From positions 1 through 38,917 of the forward strand of contig CALXOE010000036.1 of assembly GCA_944389935.1 (NCBI GenBank): 38,917 nt of DNA, written 5' to 3'. The position numbers and the translations under genes are program-made. Of the stretch, positions 23,642 to 32,432 are shown in pieces; position 1 is the first letter of the stretch, and each line of letters starts with the position of its first letter. The notes under the pieces were generated by a model that worked only from the letters and a program-made list of their open reading frames with translations, had not been told where the DNA came from and did no database searches. This DNA comes from an uncultured Victivallis sp. (GTDB lineage Bacteria > Verrucomicrobiota > Lentisphaeria > Victivallales > Victivallaceae).

Positions 23642-26600
23642 ATGATGAAAATGATGAAAAAAGTATTGCTGTGGCTGTTCCCAGTCATGATGTTTCTCCC
23701 TGCGGGAGCGGAGGATAAAGTGATTCAGCTGCCCTTGACAAGCGGAAATTACTTTCTCTACTCCAACGGTCCCGTGACCGGAAAACTTGTTGAAGAAACG
23801 CGGGGGCTGAGGCTGGATTACCAATTTGCTCCGGAAGCCGGAGCCGGTGATTTCATCGCGATCGGTTTCCGCCGTCGTGTGGCCGGAGTGCCGGAATGCC
23901 TGCTTTTCGAGGTGGAGTCTCCAGAGACCGGTCCCCGGGTGGCGGTACGTTACCGGGATTCGATGAAAGAGACTTTTCAGAAAGATCAGAAAGCTGTTGT
24001 TTCCGGCCTGAATCGGTACTCCGTCTCCCTGAACGCCTCCTCCGTGCACTGGGGCGGCAACGGTGACGGCATCGTAGATGCCCCGGCTGTTCCGGACAGT
24101 GTGGTTTTCTCCCGACGGGACGGTTGTCCCGATCACGGGAGTCTCCTGTTCAGGAGTTTCGCAGTGAAGACCGTGATTGATCCGGACAATCCCATCGGTT
24201 GGGCAGAACTGCGATATTCCGGCGGGCGCTTCCCGACGGCCGGGCGGAACAATATTTTTTCTTTCGAGATTTCTCCGGAGATTCCCGTACCGGAACAGGA
24301 GTGGCGTCTGGAAGCACGGATCGATGGCGGCGTCCCGGTTGTCCGCTCATTTTCATCGAGTCAGAAACAGATCGAAGTCGAGCTGCCGGTTTCCGCGGCG
24401 AAGTCGGCTGTCCTCTCCGTCCGGCTTCTCAACCGGCAGGGGAAGCTCATCGCCGTTCAGCCGGAGATTTTGCTTTATCCGCTTCCGGAACGTCCGTCTG
24501 CCGCGGCGGGAGACGATTCCATCTTCGGGATCAACGAGAAAAGCCGGAATCCGGTATCTTCTGCCGCAGCTGGAATCCGGTTTGTCCGTTTCGATTTCGA
24601 CTATAAGCCGCCGGAGTGGTATTCCCGGGAGGAACGGGAGCAGAATCTCGAGGCGTTCAGCCGGAAACTTGCAGCTTGTGAGCAACTGGGACTGACCCCT
24701 CTGGTGATTCTGCATCCGCGTCGGCTGCTGGCTGTCTACCAGCCCGGAGGAGTTCCGGCGGAGCAACGTCTGGAGTCCTATGCCCACGGGGCCATCGCTC
24801 CTGTCGCGGCGGATGAGAAACTTCCTACTCTGGCGGACTGGGGAAACTGGGTGCGGGAAATGGTGACGCTCTTCAAGGGGCGTGTCCGCTATTATGAAAT
24901 CGCCAATGAGCCAGATCTGGCAGCTTCTCCCCGGCAATATGCGGCTCTGGCCGGTCTGGCATGGCATCAGGGACGCTCCGCTGATCCGGAGGCGCGGTTC
25001 GGCGCGTTCAGTACGGCCGGTGTCAATCTCACTTTCATCGAGGAGGCGCTGCAGGCTGGAATGGGGAATTGTTTTGATTTTGTCACGGTTCATCCTTACC
25101 AGTGGAGTTCGCAGTTCAACCCCGAATTGCTTCGAAAGCAGCTCACCGGGCTCGAAGCGCTCCTGAAGCGTTATGGCCGGGTGTGCCCTGTCTGGCTGAC
25201 GGAGATCGGCTATCCCAGTCAGCCGGTCGGCGGTGTTTCGCCGGAACGGCAGGGGGAACTGCTCGCTCAGCTGTATTTCACCGGGGCGGCACTGGGCCGT
25301 TATAAAATTTTCTGGTATTGTTCCGGAGACTGGCCGGGGGCTCCGGACGATCAGGAGGCCTATTTCGGAATCGTCGACGGCGTCGGTCGGCCGAAGCCGG
25401 CGTTTTACAGCCTCCGGTTCGCCTCGGATTTTCTGAATGGGGCGGAGTCTCTCGGACTCAATGTTTCCACGGACGGAACTGTCTGCTGCCGCTACCGCCT
25501 TGCCGACGGCCGTCTCGCAGTCGGATTCTGGAATGACGGCGGTCCGCAGAAACTGTCGCTGGAGTGTCCGGAAATTTCCGGCACCGGGGCGGAACTTCAT
25601 GACGTTGACTTTTCTTCCCGGCGGCTTCCGGTTTCCGGGGGGCGGGTCGCCGTGGTGGCGACAGCCATGCCGCAGCTTCTGGTGTATGAGGGGCGCGGGG
25701 AGATTTCGCACAGGAAAAATGGGCAGACATTTCAACCGCGCAGGGAGCAGTCATCGCTGTTTCTCGCCGTCCCGACTCTCCGGCCGGGAATTCCCGGTGA
25801 AACTGTGACGATCCCTTACTCCCTGATCCAGCCTGCCGGACAGAAGCAGACGGTTTCGATTCAGGTGGACTCCCCCGCTTCGTGGAATTCCGCTCCGGTG
25901 AAAAGTACGCAGACAACGACAGGCGTGGAGACCATCGGGAGTATCTCTCTGCCGGTTCCGGCCCGGGTGCCCCCCGGACGTTACCCTGTCCGATTGACTG
26001 CTGCGGGCGCTCCTCCGGTCGAGGTGCTTCTCACCGTATCTTCCCCCGTCAGTTTTGAATTCGCTCCGCTGGAGGAACGCAAATCCGGGAACACCCGGCT
26101 TTTGCTCCGGATGCACAATCGCAGCATGTTCGCCCATCGCGGAGAGATCACTTCCGGAGTGAAGCCGGTGGAATTCAAACTCGCTCCCGGAGAACACCGG
26201 GAGGTGTTTCTGGAGGTTCCTCCGACCGGTCTCCAGCGTGAATTCGAGTTGGCCGGCACTCTGGACCGGCGGGAATTCCGGGAAAAACTTCCGTTGGACA
26301 GCATCTTCATTCCGCGCGCCGTCAAGCCGCCGCAGCTCAATGCGTCCTGGAACAGCTGGAACGACATTCACGGATTTCGCCTTGACCGGGCGGCACAGGC
26401 TGCGCCGCTGAATTCATGGTGGAAAGGGCCGGACGATCTCTCTGCGGAGGTGAAGTTGCAATATGACCGGGAGTTCCTCTATTTTGCCGCCCGGGTTGTC
26501 GATGATGTTCATTTTCAGCCATCGGCCGGGGGCAGTACCTGGCTCGGCGATGGATTTCAGATGTCGTTCGGGCGGGAGGACGAATACGCTTATGAGCTGC

Positions 26601-26902
26601 TGTTTGCCCTCTCCGCCTCCGGTCCGGATCTGTACCTGTTGAAATCTCCGGACGGCAGGACTGGAAAGCTGCCGGGGGCCCGTGCTGCCGCCGTGAAACT
26701 CGGGAATTGCGTCTATTATTCCGCAGCGATCCCATGGCGAGCACTGCCGGGAATCAATCCTGTTCCCGGAGGCAGATTGAATTTCAATTTTCTCTTGAAC
26801 GACAACGATGGCGCCGGCCGGAAAGGATATCTGGAGTGCTGCCCCGGAATCGGCACGGGGAAGCAGGTTCGGGACAGTTATCTCTGGCGGCTGGAGCCGT
26901 GA
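23642..26902 (+). CDS. Secreted clan GH-A glycoside hydrolase with C-terminal sugar-binding domain
   Basis: 1086 aa. Signal peptide MMKMMKKVLLWLFPVMMFLP. Residues about 25-290 are beta-rich. A TIM-barrel domain follows: RYYEIANEPDLAASP holds the likely acid/base Glu423, and VWLTEIGYPSQP the likely nucleophile Glu521. The spacing and pattern suggest a retaining clan GH-A enzyme near GH39 or GH5. After Fn3- or Ig-like segments, the C-terminus (from about 920: WNSWNDIHGFRLDRAAQAAP to DSYLWRLEP) looks like a family 9-type carbohydrate-binding (DOMON-like) domain. It probably works in the periplasm or outside the cell on a plant or host glycan; the substrate is not readable. Confidence 0.85.
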   Translation: MMKMMKKVLLWLFPVMMFLPAGAEDKVIQLPLTSGNYFLYSNGPVTGKLVEETRGLRLDYQFAPEAGAGDFIAIGFRRRVAGVPECLLFEVESPETGPRVAVRYRDSMKETFQKDQKAVVSGLNRYSVSLNASSVHWGGNGDGIVDAPAVPDSVVFSRRDGCPDHGSLLFRSFAVKTVIDPDNPIGWAELRYSGGRFPTAGRNNIFSFEISPEIPVPEQEWRLEARIDGGVPVVRSFSSSQKQIEVELPVSAAKSAVLSVRLLNRQGKLIAVQPEILLYPLPERPSAAAGDDSIFGINEKSRNPVSSAAAGIRFVRFDFDYKPPEWYSREEREQNLEAFSRKLAACEQLGLTPLVILHPRRLLAVYQPGGVPAEQRLESYAHGAIAPVAADEKLPTLADWGNWVREMVTLFKGRVRYYEIANEPDLAASPRQYAALAGLAWHQGRSADPEARFGAFSTAGVNLTFIEEALQAGMGNCFDFVTVHPYQWSSQFNPELLRKQLTGLEALLKRYGRVCPVWLTEIGYPSQPVGGVSPERQGELLAQLYFTGAALGRYKIFWYCSGDWPGAPDDQEAYFGIVDGVGRPKPAFYSLRFASDFLNGAESLGLNVSTDGTVCCRYRLADGRLAVGFWNDGGPQKLSLECPEISGTGAELHDVDFSSRRLPVSGGRVAVVATAMPQLLVYEGRGEISHRKNGQTFQPRREQSSLFLAVPTLRPGIPGETVTIPYSLIQPAGQKQTVSIQVDSPASWNSAPVKSTQTTTGVETIGSISLPVPARVPPGRYPVRLTAAGAPPVEVLLTVSSPVSFEFAPLEERKSGNTRLLLRMHNRSMFAHRGEITSGVKPVEFKLAPGEHREVFLEVPPTGLQREFELAGTLDRREFREKLPLDSIFIPRAVKPPQLNASWNSWNDIHGFRLDRAAQAAPLNSWWKGPDDLSAEVKLQYDREFLYFAARVVDDVHFQPSAGGSTWLGDGFQMSFGREDEYAYELLFALSASGPDLYLLKSPDGRTGKLPGARAAAVKLGNCVYYSAAIPWRALPGINPVPGGRLNFNFLLNDNDGAGRKGYLECCPGIGTGKQVRDSYLWRLEP

Positions 26903-27248
26903 ACATTTTCCTCCTGACCCGGCCGCCAGTGGAAAAACGCGGATGATTTACATCTTGAGTTGACTGCAGCATTCGGGCAGAAATTCAACCCGGATTGGGC
27001 GCGGCCGAGTTGCAAGGAGCGGCCGGAGTTATGACGTTTTCAGGCCGCCTGGTTTCCGTAACTTCAATCGCCCTGCAGCCAATCCGTGAACGGTCGCGGC
27101 AGGTTGGACGCGGATCGGGTACGGTTCGTCCTTTCCCGTTTCCGCCGCAACTTGCCGTATCCGGAATGGCGAATGGGGGGCGGTCAGCTTGTCACGGGGC
27201 TGCCTCCACAATGCTCATCCGGCTACTTTTCACCCTGTAAATATAATG
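26903..27248. other. Gene-poor intergenic region
   Basis: I found no credible gene here. A TTG-started open frame of 81 codons (26995-27240) has no ribosome binding site or recognisable product, and the antisense frame is equally poor. The region could be decayed coding sequence; GC content resembles coding DNA more than the AT-rich promoters. Confidence 0.5.
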
Positions 27249-27285
27249 GTGCGGCTCCGGATGGTCCGGAGTCGCACGTGTTTTT
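27249..27285 (+). terminator. Rho-independent terminator after the glycosidase gene
   Basis: GTGCGGCTCCGGA pairs with TCCGGAGTCGCAC (one G-T pair, 13-bp stem, three-base loop), followed by GTG and TTTTT. It is 346 nt after the glycosidase stop, plus strand. Confidence 0.78.
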
Positions 27286-27316
27286 CATCACCCTTTGCTC
27301 AACTAAGTGGGAAACG

Positions 27317-27649
27317 TCAGCGCCGGGGACGTCCCGGCGGCATGGGCGGTCGCACCGGCCGCGGATGATGATGCCGCGGCGGCGGTGCCCAGCGCCTCGG
27401 CGGCGGAGGCGGCGGCGGACACCACCGTGGAGGCGGCGGAGGCGGACACCAATATCTTGGCGGCGGCGGAGGCGGCGGAGGCGGCGGCGGTGGATACCAT
27501 GGGCATGGCGCCAGAATGCGCGTAATTCCGTGCATGATCGCCCGAGTGATCTCCACGCCGTCGCTCGGACCGTGGTCGCCGGCGTGAACGCAGGTTGCCC
27601 CGGCGACCAGAATCGCCGCCAGCAGCAGAGATTTGACTGTCCGGTTCAT
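27317..27649 (-). CDS. Small secreted proline-rich protein
   Basis: 110 aa; AAGGAG 7 nt upstream of ATG 27649. Signal peptide VKSLLLAAILVAGATCVHA, then a short segment (GDHGPSDGVEITRAIMHGIT), then runs of 7-12 prolines separated by RYWC, RWC, RRWA and His/Arg motifs, ending in MPPGRPRR. The aromatic/Cys spacers between proline runs suggest an extended, cross-linkable or glycan-facing protein; no family is recognised. The plus-strand Ala-rich frames across it are a shadow of the GC-rich proline codons. Confidence 0.72.
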   Translation of the reverse strand: MNRTVKSLLLAAILVAGATCVHAGDHGPSDGVEITRAIMHGITRILAPCPWYPPPPPPPPPPPPRYWCPPPPPPRWCPPPPPPPRRWAPPPRHHHPRPVRPPMPPGRPRR

Positions 27650-27759
27650 CTTTTTTCTCCTTATTTTATGGGGTTGATGTTTTTTCGGATCGATCCAGTC
27701 AATATAACGTAAATTCGGACATCCTTATTGTATTGGTTTTTAAAATATTTTTTCTTCCT

Positions 27760-27790
27760 TTGATTTGCAACTGTCGACAGAAAATATTAT
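27760..27790 (+). promoter_or_regulatory. Promoter with palindrome before PL8-type gene
   Basis: TTGATT (27760-27765) with AAATAT or ATATTA at 27782-27789. The perfect 10-bp palindrome CTGTCGACAG (27771-27780) sits in the spacer and could be an operator. Confidence 0.5.
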
Positions 27791-27816
27791 CTTAATTTCA
27801 GAAAGGCAGGTGGACA

Positions 27817-29793
27817 ATGAAAATTGCGGGAGTGGCGGCAATGATGATTACCCTGTTGAGTTTGTATGCGCAGGATGCGGATCTCGGGCGGATTCGGGAG
27901 CAGGCAGCGGAATATTTCGCGCGGAGCGGCGCCGGGACGGTGAACAGCCGGATTCTAACGTCGCAGCAGCCGGACGGTTCCTGGCGTGACGTCGATTATG
28001 GGAATCAGCAGCGCGGACACTGGCCGCCGCGGACGCATCTCGTCCGGCTGGAACAGATTGCTTCCGGATATCGTCGTTCCGGCAGCGTGTTTTTCGAGCG
28101 GCCCGAGGCGCGCGACGCGGTGATTCGGGGATTGGAATTCTGGGCGCGGCGCGATCCGACCAGTCCGAACTGGTGGTATCAGAGCATCGGGACGCCGCAG
28201 CTGCTGTGCTCCGTGATCCTGCTGCTCGGGGATGAGCTTCCGCCGGAACTGCTGCGGGAGTTGACTCCGATTCTCGACCGTTCCGAGCCCGGCATGACCG
28301 CACAGAACCGGGTCTGGCTCGCAGGAATCCATCTGCTCAAGGGGGTCATTTACGGAAAACCCGGCTGGGTGGACGAGGGGGCCGGCGCGATCGCGGAAGA
28401 GCTCCGGTGCGCTCCGGAAAACGCCGAGGGAATTCAGCCGGACTGGAGTTTTCACCAGCACGGGCCGCAGCTTCAGTTCGGCAACTACGGGCTGGCGTTT
28501 TTTACGGAGATGACGAAGTGGACGACGGTGCTGCACGATACCCGGTTTGCGTTTCCGGAGGAAAAGGTCGGGATTCTCCGGAAATACTTCGACAACGGCA
28601 TCCGCTGGGTTCTGTTCAACCGGCAGATGGATTTCAGCGCCTGCGGGCGGCAGATCAATCCGGGACAGCCGCAGGGGAAGTACCGCTCGGCGGTCACGAC
28701 TGCGAACCGGCTTGCCGCGGTCTGTCCGGAATGGCGGAAGCATCTGGGGGAGAAAGATTTTTGCTTTTCCGGAAGCCGCTTTTTTCCGGACAGCGATTTT
28801 TACGTCCAGCGCGGACCGGCGTACTACTGGTCGGTGAAGATGAGTTCTTCGCGCACGGTCCCGAGCGAGACGGTCAATTCCGAAAATCTGCTCGGGCGTC
28901 TGGCCGGTCATGGCGCGACACTTTTCATGAGCGGCAACGATGAAATGCGCGACATCGGCGGCATCTGGGATTGGCGCAGAATTCCGGGCATAACCTCCGT
29001 GCAGAACGACTCTTCGCTCCTTTGCAGCGAGGCTGGGAACCGCAATCTCCGCGAGTGGGTCGGCGGTATTTCCGACGGGGAAATCGGATTCTGTGCCATG
29101 GATTACGACAACGGGGAGGTCGCGGCGAAAAAGAGTTACTTCTTTTTCGGCGGAGAAATGGCCGCACTCGGCAGCGGAATCCGCAGTGAAGTCGACGCGC
29201 CGGTTCTGACCACCGTCGCCCAGCTCCGGAGCGCGGGGGAGACGGTTCGGAACGAGGCCGGAACCGAGTTCCGCAACGGCAATTTCACCTGTCGGCTGCT
29301 CCGGGCCGACCGGGGAGCGCTGGCGGAAACCCGGGAACACACGGGCAACTGGAAACGGGTGACCGCAGCCCTGTCCGCCGCTCCGGTGAAAGGGGAGCTC
29401 TTCACGCTGACGATCGATCACGGCGTCCGCCCGGAGAACGGTTCCTACGCCTATCTCGCGGCGTTCCGCCCCGAGGGAGAATGGGGGCCGCAGCTCCTGA
29501 ACACCGATTCCGACGCGATTCATGCGGTTGCGGAGGGCGGCGCGATCATGGCGGCTTTCTACGAACCGGGGAGCGTGACGCTGCCGGACGGGAGTTGCCT
29601 CGAGGCGAAACAGCCGGCGCTGGTCATGCTCCGGAACGGCAGATTTTATGCGGCCGACCCCGACAGGAGCCGGAAGCAGCTTGAATTCTCGCTCGGCGGG
29701 AAGAAGCTCCGGCTTGTGCCGCCGCAGGGACGGGAAGCGGGTCGTCCCGCCTCCCTCCCGCTCGAATCGGTCAAGGCTCAGCGCGTCAGGTGA
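27817..29793 (+). CDS. Polysaccharide lyase, PL8-type (chondroitin/hyaluronan/xanthan lyase family)
   Basis: 658 aa. Signal peptide VAAMMITLLSLYAQ. The N-terminal helical toroid has the family hallmarks: NWWYQSIGTPQLL (Asn118), DWSFHQHGPQLQFGNYG with likely catalytic His215 and Tyr224, and the Arg-rich NRQMDFSACGRQI (Arg269, Arg278). These residues do beta-elimination on uronate-containing polysaccharides. A beta-sandwich part follows (PGITSVQND instead of the usual PGTT), with KKSYFFFGGEMAALGSGI as in PL8. It is shorter than many members. Substrate could be chondroitin, hyaluronan, alginate-like or xanthan-type glycans. Its 3' end overlaps the convergent GH gene by 16 bp. Confidence 0.88.
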   Translation: MKIAGVAAMMITLLSLYAQDADLGRIREQAAEYFARSGAGTVNSRILTSQQPDGSWRDVDYGNQQRGHWPPRTHLVRLEQIASGYRRSGSVFFERPEARDAVIRGLEFWARRDPTSPNWWYQSIGTPQLLCSVILLLGDELPPELLRELTPILDRSEPGMTAQNRVWLAGIHLLKGVIYGKPGWVDEGAGAIAEELRCAPENAEGIQPDWSFHQHGPQLQFGNYGLAFFTEMTKWTTVLHDTRFAFPEEKVGILRKYFDNGIRWVLFNRQMDFSACGRQINPGQPQGKYRSAVTTANRLAAVCPEWRKHLGEKDFCFSGSRFFPDSDFYVQRGPAYYWSVKMSSSRTVPSETVNSENLLGRLAGHGATLFMSGNDEMRDIGGIWDWRRIPGITSVQNDSSLLCSEAGNRNLREWVGGISDGEIGFCAMDYDNGEVAAKKSYFFFGGEMAALGSGIRSEVDAPVLTTVAQLRSAGETVRNEAGTEFRNGNFTCRLLRADRGALAETREHTGNWKRVTAALSAAPVKGELFTLTIDHGVRPENGSYAYLAAFRPEGEWGPQLLNTDSDAIHAVAEGGAIMAAFYEPGSVTLPDGSCLEAKQPALVMLRNGRFYAADPDRSRKQLEFSLGGKKLRLVPPQGREAGRPASLPLESVKAQRVR

Positions 29794-32432
29794 TAGGCCA
29801 TCACGCCGCCCGGCCGGGCTGAGGTGTCGGCGGTGAAACGGAGTTTGCCGTCGCGATATTCGGCCGGAACGCTCCCCGCGGGGAGGCCGTTGTTCTTCAG
29901 CGCTTCGACGCGGAAACCGGCGGGAAGGGCGAGTTCGACTTCCGTCCGGCACTTCTCCAGCAGCAGCGGCAGCTGTCCCCAGCTCTCAAGCAGGTTGCGC
30001 CGCGAATTCGTGAATTTCATTTTGGTCGCGGCGAGGTTCGGCAGCTGGAGGAAGAGCAGCGAACGGCTTTCCGCCAGCTCCCGCCCGTCGAGCGAGAGCA
30101 GGGCGGCTGTCTGATAACAGCTGCCGTTCACAAGGCGCACAACCGTGCCGTCGGCGTTTCCGGAAAAGGTGAACACTTCGCTGCGGGGCGTGACGATCCG
30201 GACCGTCTTTGCTTTCGAGTCGAGCGTGATCTCTCCGCCCGCACTCGTGACGCGGCCGGTTTTGCCGAGTTCGTCGAGTGCGGCCCGGGCGGGTTGCGGC
30301 AGTTCCGACTGCCAGCCGGGACTCAGCGGATCGAGCTTGAGAACGCCGGAAAGTGAGGAATTCGTTCCGAGCGAACCGATTCGGCCATAGAGTCCGAGTT
30401 CCGTGAATTCATCGGGAAAGTTACCGTCATTTTCCGGCGGTCCGGAGAGCTGTCGGAGCTGTTCGGCCGTGCAGGAAAACGCGAATGCCGGCGTCGCGGG
30501 GCGCACATCACCGCGCATGAAGAGCAGCCGGATGATCCGTTCCGCAAACTGCGCCTGCGGATCGTTGACGATATCGAACCCCATCGGCACGTTGAATTTC
30601 TCCATGTTCGCCCGGTTGTGCGACCAGGCGAAACGGTAGAGTCCGTCCCAGTCCTGCAGTGCCGCATAACCTCCGATCAGCGGCGCGGACTCCATCCGGT
30701 TCGGATTCGGGTTGCAGAAGTTGAATTCCGTGACGGTGTACGGTTTGCCGAAAATGCGGGCCGGCATCAGATAGCGCGGATTCTGGGCCAGGCGCGAGAT
30801 CGAGGACATGTTCGAGAAGAGATACGGCATCCCCCACTGCCGCACCGGAAAACTCGGATGATCCCAGTACTGGTGGTTGTCGACGAAGTCGAGATGCTCC
30901 CGCACTCCGATCAGCGTGTATTTGCTGTGCATGTTCAAGTCGGTGATGAGGGCGGTCAGTTGCAGCTCCTCTTTCAGGAACCGCTTCTGTTCCTCGATGC
31001 AGCGGATCTGCAGGTCGTTCAGGAACTCGATGAAGAGCCCCCCGCGTGAAGCGCGGTTTTCCGGAGTGTCAAGTTTCCGCTCTTTCAGGAATTCGACATA
31101 CCGTTCTTCAAAGAGCGGCACAAGCGAGGGCACCCGGTTCCAGATCGAAACGAGCGGATTCTCATTGACGAGATTCAGCGAGTAGAGCGCCGGGTCTTCC
31201 GCATAGGTCAACCCCGTGTACGGATTGCGGTGGGTCAGCAGACGGCGCGCGAACTCCTTCCAGTTCGCCATGGCCGAGGGGCTCAGCGTGACCAGCGTTT
31301 TGATCTCGAAATCGTAGCGTCCGAAACTGCGCCCCTCGCGTTCGCGGATGTTGTCGCCCGGGCGCAGCGCCCGGCTGGCGTAAAGGTCGAGGCAGAGGTA
31401 GATCCCCCGCTTTTTGAGCTCGGCGAACAGGTAGTCGAATTGATCGAGTGTTTTCGGATTGAAGGTCAGGGAGTCTTTTGCGTTCCGGTCGAGCAGATCG
31501 TTTTCAAAGTGGTGGAACCGGACGGTATTGTATCCGAGGCGCGTCATTTTCGTCACGAAATCGTCCGCTGTTTTCCGGTCGAGGTAGCTCGAGTTCCCGA
31601 CCAGGTTCGGGCCGAAGAAACGGATTCGCCTCTCCGGCGCGTCGCGAAACGCGAAATGTCCCTCTCCGGTCACGATGACCGGACCGTATTTCCCCGCCGG
31701 CGCATCGAGATAACGGGAGAAATCCAGCGGAGATCCCGGTGCGGTCGTCCCGTCGAAGTCAAGCGTAACCCACTCGTTTCCCGCAACGAGGTAGAACGGC
31801 GGCTCTATCTGGTTCAGATTGAGTTTCCGATCACCGAGGGTGGCGCCGATGATCATCCAGACAGCCCCGCTCTCCGGCGCCGCCCGGAACGTCAGTTTCT
31901 CCGGTGTTCCTTCGAGCGGAAAGCAGGAGAGATAAAGTCCGACGTAGGACTCCTTGTTCTCTCCCGTCCATGCCAGCGCCCCGTTCGGGAAGCTGAACGG
32001 CTGCCACCAGTTGCCGACGTCGCGGCTCGCGAGCACCGGAAACTCTTTCGTCTTACCGCCCTCATATTCCGCGCAAATCATTCCGACCGGATTCCCCGCC
32101 GTCGGAGTCCATGCCGAGGCATGCAGCAGATACAAATAGCGCAATCCGCCGGTGAGTTTTCCCGTCTGTACCGACTTCGCCGCCGGGAACTTCTTCTGCC
32201 CTGAGGAGAGCACGAGGCAGGAACGCCCGCCGTTGCGATCCGGATCGACGATATCGAAATCCACTCCGAGTGTCGTAAATTTGCCCGGCTTCATCATCGA
32301 GAGGTCGTTGGTCGGCCCCTGATCGGTCCAGCCGCCCTTGCCGTCGTTGAGTTTTTCGTCGCGGAATCCCATATTGAAAATCTCCCGCAGATCGAGTTTC
32401 GCCGCCTGCGGCGATGAAACGCGGATCCGCAA
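29778..32432 (-). CDS. Clan GH-A-like glycosidase, 5' end truncated
   Basis: 884 aa from TTG 32432, no ribosome binding site. The protein opens with SPQAAKLDLREIFNMGFRDE, which looks like the end of a signal peptide followed by a known N-terminal domain (DGKGGWTDQGPTNDLSMMKP). A TIM barrel follows: SLNLVNENPLVS with likely acid/base Glu424 and YTVTEFNFCNPN with likely nucleophile Glu569. The C-terminus adds beta domains (SLDGRELAESRSLLFLQLPN). The signal peptide itself is missing: upstream the frame hits a stop after about 10 codons, inside a truncated regulator read in another frame. So export is probably lost, unless an unseen start exists. Confidence 0.8.
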   Translation of the reverse strand: MRIRVSSPQAAKLDLREIFNMGFRDEKLNDGKGGWTDQGPTNDLSMMKPGKFTTLGVDFDIVDPDRNGGRSCLVLSSGQKKFPAAKSVQTGKLTGGLRYLYLLHASAWTPTAGNPVGMICAEYEGGKTKEFPVLASRDVGNWWQPFSFPNGALAWTGENKESYVGLYLSCFPLEGTPEKLTFRAAPESGAVWMIIGATLGDRKLNLNQIEPPFYLVAGNEWVTLDFDGTTAPGSPLDFSRYLDAPAGKYGPVIVTGEGHFAFRDAPERRIRFFGPNLVGNSSYLDRKTADDFVTKMTRLGYNTVRFHHFENDLLDRNAKDSLTFNPKTLDQFDYLFAELKKRGIYLCLDLYASRALRPGDNIREREGRSFGRYDFEIKTLVTLSPSAMANWKEFARRLLTHRNPYTGLTYAEDPALYSLNLVNENPLVSIWNRVPSLVPLFEERYVEFLKERKLDTPENRASRGGLFIEFLNDLQIRCIEEQKRFLKEELQLTALITDLNMHSKYTLIGVREHLDFVDNHQYWDHPSFPVRQWGMPYLFSNMSSISRLAQNPRYLMPARIFGKPYTVTEFNFCNPNPNRMESAPLIGGYAALQDWDGLYRFAWSHNRANMEKFNVPMGFDIVNDPQAQFAERIIRLLFMRGDVRPATPAFAFSCTAEQLRQLSGPPENDGNFPDEFTELGLYGRIGSLGTNSSLSGVLKLDPLSPGWQSELPQPARAALDELGKTGRVTSAGGEITLDSKAKTVRIVTPRSEVFTFSGNADGTVVRLVNGSCYQTAALLSLDGRELAESRSLLFLQLPNLAATKMKFTNSRRNLLESWGQLPLLLEKCRTEVELALPAGFRVEALKNNGLPAGSVPAEYRDGKLRFTADTSARPGGVMAYHLTR

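Noticed and set aside
26995..27240. TTG-started open frame of 81 codons
   Set aside because: No ribosome binding site, no signal, no recognisable motif.
27307..27525. Ala-rich plus-strand frame
   Set aside because: It is the complement of the proline runs of the minus-strand secreted protein, which has a signal peptide and a good ribosome binding site.
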